This document shows positions 42,656 through 50,807 of a stretch of DNA of 51,944 bases, one piece after another. Position 1 is the first letter of the stretch; each line of letters starts with the position of its first letter. The notes beneath the pieces are model-generated. The model ran no database searches, was not told the origin of the DNA, and saw nothing but the letters and a program-made list of their open reading frames with translations. Source of the DNA: an uncultured Pseudomonadota bacterium (GTDB lineage: Bacteria; Myxococcota_A; Bradymonadia; Bradymonadales; GCA-2716585); NCBI GenBank assembly GCA_937123825.1, contig CAKZKQ010000065.1, forward strand, positions 1 through 51,944. The letters run 5' to 3'. Both the position numbers and the translations under genes were made by a program.

Positions 42656-42671
42656 TGGCACGGCTCCTGCT
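42656..42671 (+). promoter_or_regulatory. Sigma-54 (-24/-12) promoter of the Cys-rich MYXO-CTERM gene
   Basis: TGGCACGGCTCCTGCT matches the consensus TGGCACG-N4-TTGCW at the full -24 element and most of the -12 element, with GG (42657) and GC (42669) exactly ten bases apart. It lies about 95 bases upstream of the ATG. Transcription should start near 42682, giving a short leader with a CGGGGC-N6-GCCCCG hairpin (42701-42718). Confidence 0.7.
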
Positions 42672-42750
42672 CTAGGGGAAATCGTCCGAACGAACGACCC
42701 CGGGGCAAAGCGGCCCCGCAAACAGATAGAGACCAACGGGAGATCGAACC

Positions 42751-43806
42751 ATGATGAAGAACTGGAAAAAATACACCCTGGCGATGTGTGGCTTTGGACT
42801 GGTGAGCTTCGGCATGTTGGGCGGCGTCAGCGCTCAGGATTGCGAGCAGGACAGCGACTGCGGCGACGGCATGATCTGCGAGATCTACGGCGGCACGTCG
42901 GTGGCCTGCCCCGAGCCCCCTCCCTGCGATGAGGGCGACGACTGCCCCGACGACTTTGACTGTGTTGAGGAAGAGCCCGAGGTCTTTGGCGAGTGTGTCC
43001 CGGCGCCGATTGAGTGTGACACGGATGCGGACTGCCCCGATTACCTGACCTGCCAGAGCCACGGCGGCGGCGAAGACGCTCTGCCCCCTTGCGTCGAAGA
43101 TGAGGAGGGCAACCTGGACTGCCCTGAGGAGCTCGACGAGCCCGTTGAAGAGGGTTCCATCTGCGTCTACGAGCCCATCGACTGCCAAGCCGACTCGGAC
43201 TGTCCCAGCGACTTTGAGTGCCTGGCCATTGGGAGCAGCGGCGGCGCTTGCCCCGACATCGCCTGCATCGACGGCGAAGACTGCCCCGAGATTGAGTGCG
43301 AAGACGAAGAACCCCAGGAGATCTTTGCCTGCGTGCCCCAGCAGATTGAGTGCGAGACCAGCGACCAGTGCCCCTCCGATTGGAGCTGCATGACCTTCAG
43401 CCAGACCACCTGCGAAGGCGGCGGCGCCGTGCCGGCCCCCGATGACGCCGACTCCAGCGAAGGCTCCGAAGGTGGCGGCGGTGAGGACGAAGAGGCTCGC
43501 CCTGAAGAAGCCCCCGAAGAAGACCCCATCGACTGCGTCGAAGAGAGCATGAGCCTGTGTGTGCCCCCCGGTTTTGTCGGCGTCGATGGTGACGTGTCCA
43601 TCGGCGGCGGCGACTTCGAAGAGAACGACAACTCGCCCACCGACTCCCCCCAGGACGACAGCGATGGTCAGGCTCAGGACGTTGAAGACGAGGACGCGGG
43701 CGGCTGCTCGGTGGGCACCTCTTCACGCGGCACCGGCAACAGCGGCCTGATGATCATGCTCGCCGGCTTCATCTTCATGGCCACGCGACGTCGCCGCCAG
43801 AGCTGA
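42751..43806 (+). CDS. Cys-rich acidic secreted protein with MYXO-CTERM tail
   Basis: A 351-residue secreted protein with a GGGAG ribosome-binding site and a signal peptide ending GGVSAQ. The mature part consists of about four to five Cys-rich units of the form CxxDSDCPxDxxC (CEQDSDCGDGMIC, CDTDADCPDYLTC, CQADSDCPSDFEC, CETSDQCPSDWSC), an arrangement common in Myxococcota surface proteins. Each probably folds as a small disulfide knot. An acidic Glu/Gly-rich linker (about 230-270) and a second acidic region lead to the sorting signal GGCSVGTSSRGTGNSG, a hydrophobic helix (LMIMLAGFIFMA) and RRRRQS. Expression from the sigma-54-like promoter suggests regulation by an enhancer-binding protein. 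Function is unknown. Confidence 0.9.
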   Translation: MMKNWKKYTLAMCGFGLVSFGMLGGVSAQDCEQDSDCGDGMICEIYGGTSVACPEPPPCDEGDDCPDDFDCVEEEPEVFGECVPAPIECDTDADCPDYLTCQSHGGGEDALPPCVEDEEGNLDCPEELDEPVEEGSICVYEPIDCQADSDCPSDFECLAIGSSGGACPDIACIDGEDCPEIECEDEEPQEIFACVPQQIECETSDQCPSDWSCMTFSQTTCEGGGAVPAPDDADSSEGSEGGGGEDEEARPEEAPEEDPIDCVEESMSLCVPPGFVGVDGDVSIGGGDFEENDNSPTDSPQDDSDGQAQDVEDEDAGGCSVGTSSRGTGNSGLMIMLAGFIFMATRRRRQS

Positions 43807-44284
43807 TGTGACCTTCGGGTGAGCCCCTCTCAACGGCTCAATGATCATCAAACCCGCCTTTGGAGCCTGTCTCCACGGCGGGTTTTGTTCTTTTTTGGTC
43901 GATTTGCCCTTTACTTTGGACTCTGGACTGCCCACATTCAGTGTCAGTGAAACATGATTTATGGGTTACACACCCAGCGGGCGGCTCATACCAGGGGTTT
44001 GGGGCGCATTGGTCTGTCCACCATGACCCAATCTTCCGCACCCCTTCAGCGCGCGACTCTTTTTGCGTTGAACACCTGCTTTGCGCCCTGCTCACACCAT
44101 TCAAACAATATAAGATCATCAAAAAACATATGGCATGCCGCATAATCGGCGGCCCTGATGCGTCAAGCGGGCAACGCTCACGGCCTTCAGTGGTGGACGG
44201 GGATGTCAATGTCGGGATCATCGTTTATAGTGCGGTTATTGGAGATGCCGTCACACACACACCACCGCTCAGGAGAGATGAACC
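43807..44284. other. Intergenic region with terminator
   Basis: These 478 bases contain no credible gene. The first 90 bases hold the terminator of the Cys-rich gene. The rest is notably less GC-rich than average (about 44100-44150), with short palindromes such as GGCATGCC, and should contain the promoter of the small lipoprotein gene. Confidence 0.5.
43850..43896 (+). terminator. Rho-independent terminator
   Basis: AAACCCGCC (43850-43858) pairs with GGCGGGTTT (43877-43885), and an inner TGGAG/CTCCA stem (43861-43865, 43871-43875) extends it. TTTTGTTCTTTTTT follows. This is a strong, classic terminator for the Cys-rich MYXO-CTERM gene. Confidence 0.93.
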
Positions 44285-44665
44285 ATGATGCAGATGATTC
44301 CAACGCGCCGCGCGGCGCTGGCGATGATGGGTTTGGGACTGGCCGTGCTGGCTTTGCAGGGGTGCTGCGGCAACTGCGGCATTGAAAAGACCCCGGTGCC
44401 CGAGAAGCGGGCCGACTTTGTGGGGAGCTGGGAAGGCGACGAGGGCACATCTTTGACCATCACCGCCGACGGCTCAGGCTCTTTTGAGCAAAAATCGGGT
44501 GCGGCCAGCAAGAGCGTCAGCGGCGGGGCCGTCACGTTCCAGGGCGATACGATGAAGATCGGCCTCTTTGGGATCGAGGAGACCTTTACGATCGACAAGG
44601 CCCCCTACGACAAGGACGGCAAGACGATGATGAAGCTGTCTGGAGAGTCGTTTGAGAAACAGTAG
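44285..44665 (+). CDS. Small lipoprotein
   Basis: A 126-residue predicted lipoprotein; AGGAG precedes two adjacent ATGs (44285 and 44288). The lipobox LQGC gives lipidated Cys27, followed by Cys28 and Cys31. The mature 95 residues look like a small beta barrel or lipocalin-like sheet (ADFVGSWEGDEGTSLTITAD, GGAVTFQGDTMKIGLFG, FTIDKAPYDKDGKTMMKL). The WEGD.. TSLTI pattern is reminiscent of short 'lipocalin-like/DUF' stress lipoproteins, but no family is assigned. It converges on the Gld-like operon, sharing an 8-bp hairpin between the two ends. Confidence 0.8.
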   Translation: MMQMIPTRRAALAMMGLGLAVLALQGCCGNCGIEKTPVPEKRADFVGSWEGDEGTSLTITADGSGSFEQKSGAASKSVSGGAVTFQGDTMKIGLFGIEETFTIDKAPYDKDGKTMMKLSGESFEKQ

Positions 44666-44690
44666 ACCGAGCATCGGGTGACGCTCGGTC
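44665..44690. terminator. 8-bp hairpin between convergent genes
   Basis: GACCGAGC (44665-44672) pairs with GCTCGGTC (44683-44690). The left arm starts on the last base of the TAG stop of the small lipoprotein gene. There is no T-run on either strand, as with the hairpin at 219-257. Confidence 0.5.
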
Positions 44691-44708
44691 CAGGTGGCCA
44701 CTTTGGGC

Positions 44709-46232
44709 TCATTTGGGGGGCACCGCGCCAGGGGGAATCATGCCGGGAGGCAGTGAGCCGGGCGGGATCATCCCAGGGGGCAGGCCGCCGGGCAGGCCAG
44801 CGGGCATGCTGCCGGGGGCGCCGCCGGGTTTGGAACCGGGAGCGCCTTTGGGCGGCGGCGGCGGGGCCAGTTTTTCACCGGTCATCTGCACGATCTTTTC
44901 GACCTGATAGCCCGCCAACTCAAAAATGGGTCCATCGGCGCCCACGCGCACATAGCGCGCCTTCTTGTCGGCCGCCACCGTCTTGCCCACATAGATGGTT
45001 TTGGACTCTGCACCCATATCCACATCGACCTTGATGGCCACCTCGGGTGCCAGACCGGCATCTGCGGCAGAAATGTTGGGGACGCGCTCGGCTTTCATGG
45101 CTCCCATCATCCGCAGCGCGGCATCGACCAGGGATTTGTCGGCTTTGGCCTCTTTGGGAGAGGTGACTTTCCAGGTCTTGTCGGGCTGGACGGCGACGCT
45201 GGTGATCTCGGCGCCTTCGCCAGGGCGCGTGACGGTGAGCTTGGTGACCTTGGCGGACTCAAACTTGAGCATGTCCTTGTTGCGCAGGTCGGCAAGGCGC
45301 TTGAGGAGGTTGTTGGCGGTGTAGGACTTGACGCTGTAGATCCAGTCGGAGCCGCCCAACTTGATGTAGCGCTCAAGGCTGCTCTCATCGACCTTTTCGC
45401 CCTCTTTAGGGGGCACAGCGGCGCCGATCATCAAGACCACAGGGTCGCCGCTCTTGCGGATGACGGTGGTCTTGACCAGCGGTTTGTCCAGGCCGGCGTC
45501 GGCAGCCGAAACGCCATCAACGAAGTTGTCGATGCGCAGCGTGCCGATGGCCCCGGCCAGACGGCCGATGGCGGCGTCGTCGAGTTTTTCACCGGGGGGC
45601 TGGGCGCTCTTCCAGGTCAGCGCGCCGTCCTTGTCGGTGGCCTCAAGGCGGACCTTCTGGCCGTCATACTCAAGCTCAAGGGCGGTGACCTCTTCTTTCT
45701 TGAAGTCCACGAGCTTCTTGCGGCGCATCTTCTCCAACTCCATGTCGAGCTTGGAGGAGAGCCCGGCGCGTGCGCGCATGACGCCGGTGGCGCCTTCGGG
45801 CTGGATGTAGGTGCGCTTGACCAGAGTGGGCTGGACCGAGATCTCTTTGCCCATCTTGAAGGAGGTGACCTTCTTGCCGCCGTCGTAGAGGGTGACGACG
45901 GCGCTGGCGTCGTTGATCTCAAAGCGGGCGGGATCGGCCTTGCCCATGTCCTGGTCCATGGGGATGGCTTTGTTGAAGAGGACTTCGAGGTCCTTTTCGA
46001 CGTTGACGGCCAGGGGGAAGTCGATGGGTTCTTTGATGTGCCAACCGCCAGCTTCCTTGGCCAGAACGGTCTTCTTGTCGCCTTTGACGATCTCGATCTT
46101 GTCGAGCGAGGCCATCTTGGGGATCTGGAAGTCGATCGTCTTTTCTTTGGCGCTGTCGCTGCCGCGCACGGCAAAGAAGATCGCGATCAGCGCGACGAAC
46201 ACCCCGGCGGTGATCATCGTGGGTTTCTTCAT
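44709..46232 (-). CDS. DUF4340 protein of Gld-like ABC cluster
   Basis: A 507-residue protein with one N-terminal membrane anchor (ITAGVFVALIAIFFAVRG) and a large periplasmic part. The sequence consists of DUF4340 repeats: IEIVKGDKKTVLAKEAGGWHI at the start, then three further beta-rich units with KLTVTRPGEGAEITSVAVQP and ELEYDGQKVRLEATDKDGAL. The last 50 residues are a Pro/Gly/Met repeat (PPGMIPPGSLPPGMIPPGAV). DUF4340 proteins are commonly encoded last in clusters with a GldA/F/G-like ABC transporter, and that is its position here. Its start lies 67 bases after the GldG-like stop. Its role is unknown; a periplasmic partner of the transporter is the usual proposal. Confidence 0.9.
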   Translation of the reverse strand: MKKPTMITAGVFVALIAIFFAVRGSDSAKEKTIDFQIPKMASLDKIEIVKGDKKTVLAKEAGGWHIKEPIDFPLAVNVEKDLEVLFNKAIPMDQDMGKADPARFEINDASAVVTLYDGGKKVTSFKMGKEISVQPTLVKRTYIQPEGATGVMRARAGLSSKLDMELEKMRRKKLVDFKKEEVTALELEYDGQKVRLEATDKDGALTWKSAQPPGEKLDDAAIGRLAGAIGTLRIDNFVDGVSAADAGLDKPLVKTTVIRKSGDPVVLMIGAAVPPKEGEKVDESSLERYIKLGGSDWIYSVKSYTANNLLKRLADLRNKDMLKFESAKVTKLTVTRPGEGAEITSVAVQPDKTWKVTSPKEAKADKSLVDAALRMMGAMKAERVPNISAADAGLAPEVAIKVDVDMGAESKTIYVGKTVAADKKARYVRVGADGPIFELAGYQVEKIVQMTGEKLAPPPPPKGAPGSKPGGAPGSMPAGLPGGLPPGMIPPGSLPPGMIPPGAVPPK

Positions 46233-46299
46233 CACGTGTTCTCCTGCTGATGCATGATGGATCGCCCTGCGCAAGTGGCAGGGCGGCGAGGCAGCGGCC

Positions 46300-48024
46300 T
46301 CAGAGCTTGAGCGCTTGTTGGCGCTGACGGCGGATGAACCAGAAGAGCAGGCCGATGAGCGCAAAGATCATCGGCACGCCGACGATGTTGGCCGCCTGAT
46401 AGGTGCTGTAGTCGTCCGAATCGACGTCTTTCAAGACGCGCGGCACCCCTTTGGAGCGGATGGAGACCAGAGCCTCGTCCTGCACCAACCAATCCACCAT
46501 GTTGAGCAAAAAGAGCGCGCCCAGGCCCGAGTACTGGCGGCCATAGCCGGTCTGCTGGTTGGGGAACATAAAGTCGCCGTTGCCGACGACCACAATGCGC
46601 GCCCCAGGCGGAGAGCTTTTAACAGCCTGGTAGTCCGCAGGGAGGTTGTCGGCGGGGTTGCTGGCGGGTTTGGTCACCGGCTTGCCCGTCTCGGCAAAGA
46701 AGCTCTGCATCGGCCCCTGGAGCGCAGCGGCCACCACAAATGGCCCGGGCTCTTCGCCTTCCTGCGGCTCCTGAATCGACTCATAGCCGATGTTGGAGAC
46801 GTTGGTGCGGCGCACGGCCTCTTTTTCGGTCTTGACCAGCTCGGTCAGGGACATCTCTTTGTTCTCCAGGGCCCCGGGCATGACCGTGATGGTGCTGGCC
46901 ATGGGGAAGGAGAGCGTGGGGATGTCCTTGGTGATCACCGACTCGCTGTTGATGTTGGTGAAGACCGGCATGGTGGGGTTGCTGATCTGGGCCAGGCCTC
47001 GCTCGGTCAGGACCAGCGAGACGACGCTGTTCTGACGATCCAGCACGAGGTCCTGGTTGAGGCGCAGGCCGTATTTCTCAAAGAGCGGCTCCAGACCAGT
47101 GGTGACCGGCTGCCGGGTGGGCATCATGGGCATCTGGGGGTTGGGCGCCATGGTGGTCTGCAACCAGGCCACACCCTTGCCGCGCATCAGGAACTGGTCG
47201 AGGGCAAACTGCGCCGCCTCATCAAAGGCCTCCGAGGGGTTGATGATCACCAGCGCGTCCACGTCGTCGTCGACTTTGCGCTTTTCTTTGAGGCTCACCG
47301 GCCGGGCAGTGATCAAGTCGCCGTAGATCTGCTCAAAACCCTGGCTGATGGACTGAATGAACTGGGGTTGGTCGGCGGGACCACCAAAGCCGGTCACGAA
47401 GCCGACCTTGTGACGGGCCGCCTCGGGGGTGGTGAGCACCTTGATCCGCTTGGAGATCTCATACTCCAGGTTGTCAGAGCCCTTGAGCTCACCGATGACC
47501 TCGGTCTGCTCGCCGTAGACCAGCGCCAGACACTTGTAGACCAGACGCAGCGCGACCTGATCTTCGCCCCGAACGCCCATGGGCACCTTCTGACATCCAA
47601 AGCCCTTGGGGCCTTCTTCGTCGATGTCTTCTTCGGCGACCTCTTGGGGCGGCGCGTTGGGGTCGATGGGCTCGTCGTCGCCCTCTTCGTTGTCGGGGTA
47701 GACGATCTCAAAGGAGAGTTGACCACCGGAGTGGACCTCGTACTCGGTCAGCAGGTCACGCACGCGCTGTTCGAGGTTGTGGTCGGGGTATTGGAGGTTC
47801 TCCGAGACGAAGAATTTGACCAGGATGGGCTCCTCAAGGGCGTTGACCATGCCCTTGGAGGCGTCCGAGAGGGTGTAGATCTTGTCTTCGGTCAGGTCCA
47901 CGCGCATGGGCGGCGTCGAAGGCAAGGCCAGGATGACGTTGATCAAGATCACAGAGCCAATCACCAGCGCGATGAAGAGCGCCGAGTCGAGGATGTTGGC
48001 CGTCTTTTTGTTTTGTTGTGCCAT
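46300..48024 (-). CDS. gldG: GldG-like ABC-transporter auxiliary protein
   Basis: A 574-residue protein with an N-terminal helix (about 15-35), a large periplasmic domain and a C-terminal helix (about 549-568) with a basic tail. The start of the periplasmic domain, MRVDLTEDKIYTLSDASKGM, is the signature of the GldG/ABC_transp_aux family. Later parts have a GATase-like core (VDALVIINPSEAFDEAAQFA, DQFLMRGKGVAWLQ). An acidic insert (EEGDDEPIDPNAPPQ) with one Cys pair follows the first strand set. It lies 16 bases downstream of the permease gene. The name reflects similarity to the Bacteroidetes gliding component; gliding function here is not shown. Confidence 0.88.
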   Translation of the reverse strand: MAQQNKKTANILDSALFIALVIGSVILINVILALPSTPPMRVDLTEDKIYTLSDASKGMVNALEEPILVKFFVSENLQYPDHNLEQRVRDLLTEYEVHSGGQLSFEIVYPDNEEGDDEPIDPNAPPQEVAEEDIDEEGPKGFGCQKVPMGVRGEDQVALRLVYKCLALVYGEQTEVIGELKGSDNLEYEISKRIKVLTTPEAARHKVGFVTGFGGPADQPQFIQSISQGFEQIYGDLITARPVSLKEKRKVDDDVDALVIINPSEAFDEAAQFALDQFLMRGKGVAWLQTTMAPNPQMPMMPTRQPVTTGLEPLFEKYGLRLNQDLVLDRQNSVVSLVLTERGLAQISNPTMPVFTNINSESVITKDIPTLSFPMASTITVMPGALENKEMSLTELVKTEKEAVRRTNVSNIGYESIQEPQEGEEPGPFVVAAALQGPMQSFFAETGKPVTKPASNPADNLPADYQAVKSSPPGARIVVVGNGDFMFPNQQTGYGRQYSGLGALFLLNMVDWLVQDEALVSIRSKGVPRVLKDVDSDDYSTYQAANIVGVPMIFALIGLLFWFIRRQRQQALKL

Positions 48025-48040
48025 CGTTATAAAGCCCCCC

Positions 48041-48754
48041 TCACCAACGCCGCGCCGCCAGGGTGGCCCTGGCTGCGGTCAGGCAGATCACGATCACGCT
48101 GAGGTAGTAGACGATGTCGCCGACCTCAAGCACGCCGCGCGCGATGTTCTGGAAGTGGAAGTTGCTGCTGAGGTACTCGAAGGTCGTCGCCAGGGCTCCC
48201 GAGGAGTTGGCAAAGAGGCGGTCAAAGAGGAAGAGCAGGAAACACAGGAAGAAGCCCAGCAAAACCGAGACGATCTGATCCTTGGTCCAACTCGACACCA
48301 TGATGCCGACCGCCGCGTAGGCGCTGCCAAGCAGCGTCAAACCCGCATAACCACCAATCACCGGCCCCCAGTCGAGGTTGCCCATCGTCGACAGGCTCAG
48401 CGCGTACGGGGTGGTGAAGGCGAAGGTCACCAGCAAGAGCACCACGGCGGCCAGGAACTTGCCCACCACGATCTGCGTGTCGCTGACCGGCATGGTCATC
48501 AGCAGCTCCAGAGTGCCGGAGCGCTTCTCTTCGGCCAGCAGGCCCATGGTGATCGCCGGGGCAAAGAAGGCCAGAAAGAGCGGCGCGTCGCCAAAGAGGC
48601 GCCGCATGCTCAACTCAGGGAAGCCGCCCTGGAAGAACTCCAGCCAGAACATGCCGCCGGTGATGAGCAAAAAGAGGATGACGACGATGTAGGCCGTCAG
48701 TGAGTGGAAGTAATTGGCCAACTCACGCTTGAGAATAAAAAGCACTGCGCCCAT
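48041..48754 (-). CDS. gldF: ABC-2 type permease (GldF-like)
   Basis: A 237-residue inner-membrane permease with six helices. The family motif ITMGLLAEEKRSGTLELLMTMPVSDTQI (shown here in parts: LLAEEKRSGTLELLMTMPVS, about 72-91) is diagnostic for ABC-2 permeases of the GldF/NosY/CcmB-like group. Its start lies four bases after the stop of the ATPase gene, and its ribosome-binding site is within that gene's end, so the two are translated together. With the ATPase it should form the transport core; the substrate is unknown. Confidence 0.92.
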   Translation of the reverse strand: MGAVLFILKRELANYFHSLTAYIVVILFLLITGGMFWLEFFQGGFPELSMRRLFGDAPLFLAFFAPAITMGLLAEEKRSGTLELLMTMPVSDTQIVVGKFLAAVVLLLVTFAFTTPYALSLSTMGNLDWGPVIGGYAGLTLLGSAYAAVGIMVSSWTKDQIVSVLLGFFLCFLLFLFDRLFANSSGALATTFEYLSSNFHFQNIARGVLEVGDIVYYLSVIVICLTAARATLAARRW

Positions 48755-48758
48755 CGCT

Positions 48759-49802
48759 TCAGGCCTCCTTGGCGTCTTCGGCGCGGCCTCGCTGCGCCAG
48801 GATCTTGCGGCGCTTCTCGGCGTTGACCTGTTCGGGGTCGCCGGTCAGCGAGCGGAAGATGTCTTCGAGCGTCAGGCGGTCGCGCTGCAGCTCAACCATC
48901 ACCAGCCCTTCGCGCGCGGCCATCTCAAAGATGTCGTAGCGGGGGTCTTTGCCCCGAGGGGTGGTGACCAGGAAGGTCTTCTCCTGACCTCGGTCCTGAA
49001 GCACCTCGGCCTGATGCACGTCGCCCGTGTTGGAGAGCATCCCGGCGATCTTATCGGCCTCAGGCTGCTGCTCGCCCTGGGACGAGAGGGTGACGATGTA
49101 GTGCTCTTCGCGGCGCACGCGGCGCTCCAGATCCTCGACGGTGCCGTCGGCGATGAGTTTGCCTTTGTCGACGATGAGGATGCGGTCACAGACGGCGGCG
49201 ACCTCCTGGAGGATGTGGGTGGAGAAGATGATGGTCTTCTCTTTGCCGATCTCCTTGATGAGGTCGCGGATCTCTACAAGCTGGTTGGGGTCAAGGCCCG
49301 AGGTGGGTTCGTCGAGGATGACGACCTCGGGCTTGTGGATGAGCGCCTGGGCCAGACCCACGCGCTGCTTGTACCCTTTGGAGAGCTCTCGGATGTGGCG
49401 GTTGATCATGTGGGAGAGGCCGCACACCTTGGCGGTGTCCTTGATGGCCTGATGGATCTGGCCGCCGGGCACCTGACGCATCTCGGCGATGAACTTCAGG
49501 TAGTCGTAGACGATCATGTCTTTGTAGAGCGGGACCGTCTCCGGCAGGTAGCCCACCCTCTTGCGCACTTCGAGGCTCTGGCTGGCCACGTCGTAGCCCG
49601 CCACCTTGGCCTGCCCAGCGCTGGCCCCCATAAAGCACGTCAGGATCTTCATGGTCGTGGTCTTGCCAGCGCCATTGGGGCCCAAAAAGCCCACGATCTC
49701 ACCGGCGCGCACCTTGAAGCTGACGTTGTCCAGCGCTTTGAAGTCCCCGTAGAGCTTGCTGAGCCCTTCGACCTCGACGCTTACAGCACTTTCAGTCGTC
49801 AT
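48759..49802 (-). CDS. gldA: ABC transporter ATPase (GldA-like)
   Basis: A 347-residue ATP-binding subunit, first gene of the leftward operon. The ATG (49802) follows AAGGAGGTG; the longer frame upstream is not coding. It has Walker A GPNGAGKTTTMK, Q-loop region, the signature LSKGYKQRVGLAQAL (a variant with Lys in place of the first Gly), Walker B VVILDEPTSGLDP and the switch His in FSTHIL. The first 230 residues are the nucleotide-binding domain. The last 110 form the accessory domain found in GldA/NatA-like ATPases. It energises the permease encoded next. Confidence 0.94.
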   Translation of the reverse strand: MTTESAVSVEVEGLSKLYGDFKALDNVSFKVRAGEIVGFLGPNGAGKTTTMKILTCFMGASAGQAKVAGYDVASQSLEVRKRVGYLPETVPLYKDMIVYDYLKFIAEMRQVPGGQIHQAIKDTAKVCGLSHMINRHIRELSKGYKQRVGLAQALIHKPEVVILDEPTSGLDPNQLVEIRDLIKEIGKEKTIIFSTHILQEVAAVCDRILIVDKGKLIADGTVEDLERRVRREEHYIVTLSSQGEQQPEADKIAGMLSNTGDVHQAEVLQDRGQEKTFLVTTPRGKDPRYDIFEMAAREGLVMVELQRDRLTLEDIFRSLTGDPEQVNAEKRRKILAQRGRAEDAKEA

Positions 49803-50228
49803 AGGCACCTCCTTAAAAATCGGATGTCCAAGCGGCGCGACACAGCAGAGCGCGCCGCCGATAAAACCAGCGTTTTCTTTTTCAATCGTCTCTTGTGGCC
49901 CTGGAGTCGCTGCGCGCGTTGGCAGCCAGCCCCAACGCACTGTGCCGCGCAACCCCGGCCACAACCGCCACCGGGCAATGCGCCCACAATCAAAGATCCG
50001 CACAAGAGGCCAAGCCAGAGATCTTTGCCGCAACGCAAGCCAATCGGCCATGGGGCCGATTGGGACAGGTGTCCTGTCAGACCCCGTCAGTGGCCCGGTT
50101 TAAATACCGTCACAACGGTGCCAAGCACAAGCCAATGTCCAGACAAGCTCGACCAGACAGAGGCTACCTGCTGGCCCAGGGCGTTTATTCCCGCAACATA
50201 CGCCCATGGCGCATAAAACCCCAATAAG
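49803..50228. other. Upstream region of the Gld-like operon
   Basis: No credible gene lies here. The region is AT-poor except around 49860-49890 (GTTTTCTTTTTCAATC). It carries two tandem perfect hairpins at 50040-50078. The promoter of the leftward operon must be here. Confidence 0.5.
50040..50078. repeat. Two tandem perfect hairpins
   Basis: CCAATCGGCC (50040-50049) pairs with GGCCGATTGG (50054-50063) around ATGG. Immediately after it, GACAGG (50064-50069) pairs with CCTGTC (50073-50078) around TGT. They lie about 240 bases upstream of the ABC ATPase start and 150 bases from the DnaA-box cluster. Confidence 0.6.
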
Positions 50229-50432
50229 TTTTCCACAGAGTTATCCACAGGACAGATTCAATCCCGTCGACGCCGAGGTCGAGCCAAGACCGCTGAACAA
50301 GAATCTGAACAAACATCAATCACCTCTAAGCCATTGATTTTATTAAAGAATATGGATTTTATCCACATCTTTCCACATGCGCCTGGATCATGACACAGCG
50401 TTCACCATGGGCCTGAGAACGGTTGTGGAAAA
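50229..50432. other. Candidate replication origin: DnaA-box cluster with AT-rich segment
   Basis: Two perfect DnaA boxes TTATCCACA (50241-50249, 50359-50367), two one-mismatch TTTTCCACA boxes (50229-50237 on plus, 50424-50432 on minus) and a weaker CTTTCCACA (50369-50377) lie within 204 bases. Between them is the only strongly AT-rich stretch of the region (about 50331-50362), suited to strand opening. The whole lies in a gene-free kilobase. This is the standard layout of a bacterial oriC. No dnaA, dnaN or gidA gene is in the window, which leaves the possibility of a DnaA-regulated site or a titration cluster. Confidence 0.65.
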
Positions 50433-50807
50433 CTGGTGCATGTCACGGGTGCCTTGACGCACTGAACCGGCTTCACTAGTTTGGTAATAGAGGTTGAGGT
50501 CGGGTTGTATTGGGCAATTTCATGCCCCGCAGACCAGGCACAGAGCCCGGCCAAGGTGGCCCCAAGGCTTTGATGTCAGGTTGGAGCGGGCCCCTGTTCA
50601 TGCAGCACGATCAAGACCGGACCGCGCAGCGACAAGAGCCTCACCACAGCATTGACACATGACCCTGGATTGTTTGAAGCCGCCCATGGGTTTTCTATCA
50701 ACCAGCGCGTTGTGGGGTGACCATGGTTTGTGGTGGCCTGCGCTGTGTTGTTGGACTGTCAGACCGCGACCTTTGAGTGCCCGGGCATCGTTTAAGCAGG
50801 CACACCG
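50433..50807. other. Gene-free region right of the DnaA-box cluster
   Basis: About 375 bases without a credible gene or strong hairpin. The sequence around 50470-50520 is less GC-rich (TTTGGTAATAG, TTGTATTGGGCAATTT) and could hold the promoter of the HMG-CoA lyase gene. I see nothing else. Confidence 0.4.

Noticed and set aside
46315..48102. 595-codon open frame opposite the GldG-like gene
   Set aside because: Antisense shadow of a high-GC gene; no recognisable domain.
50103..50228. Possible small gene between the hairpins and the DnaA boxes
   Set aside because: Short frames lack ribosome-binding sites and overlap the putative origin.
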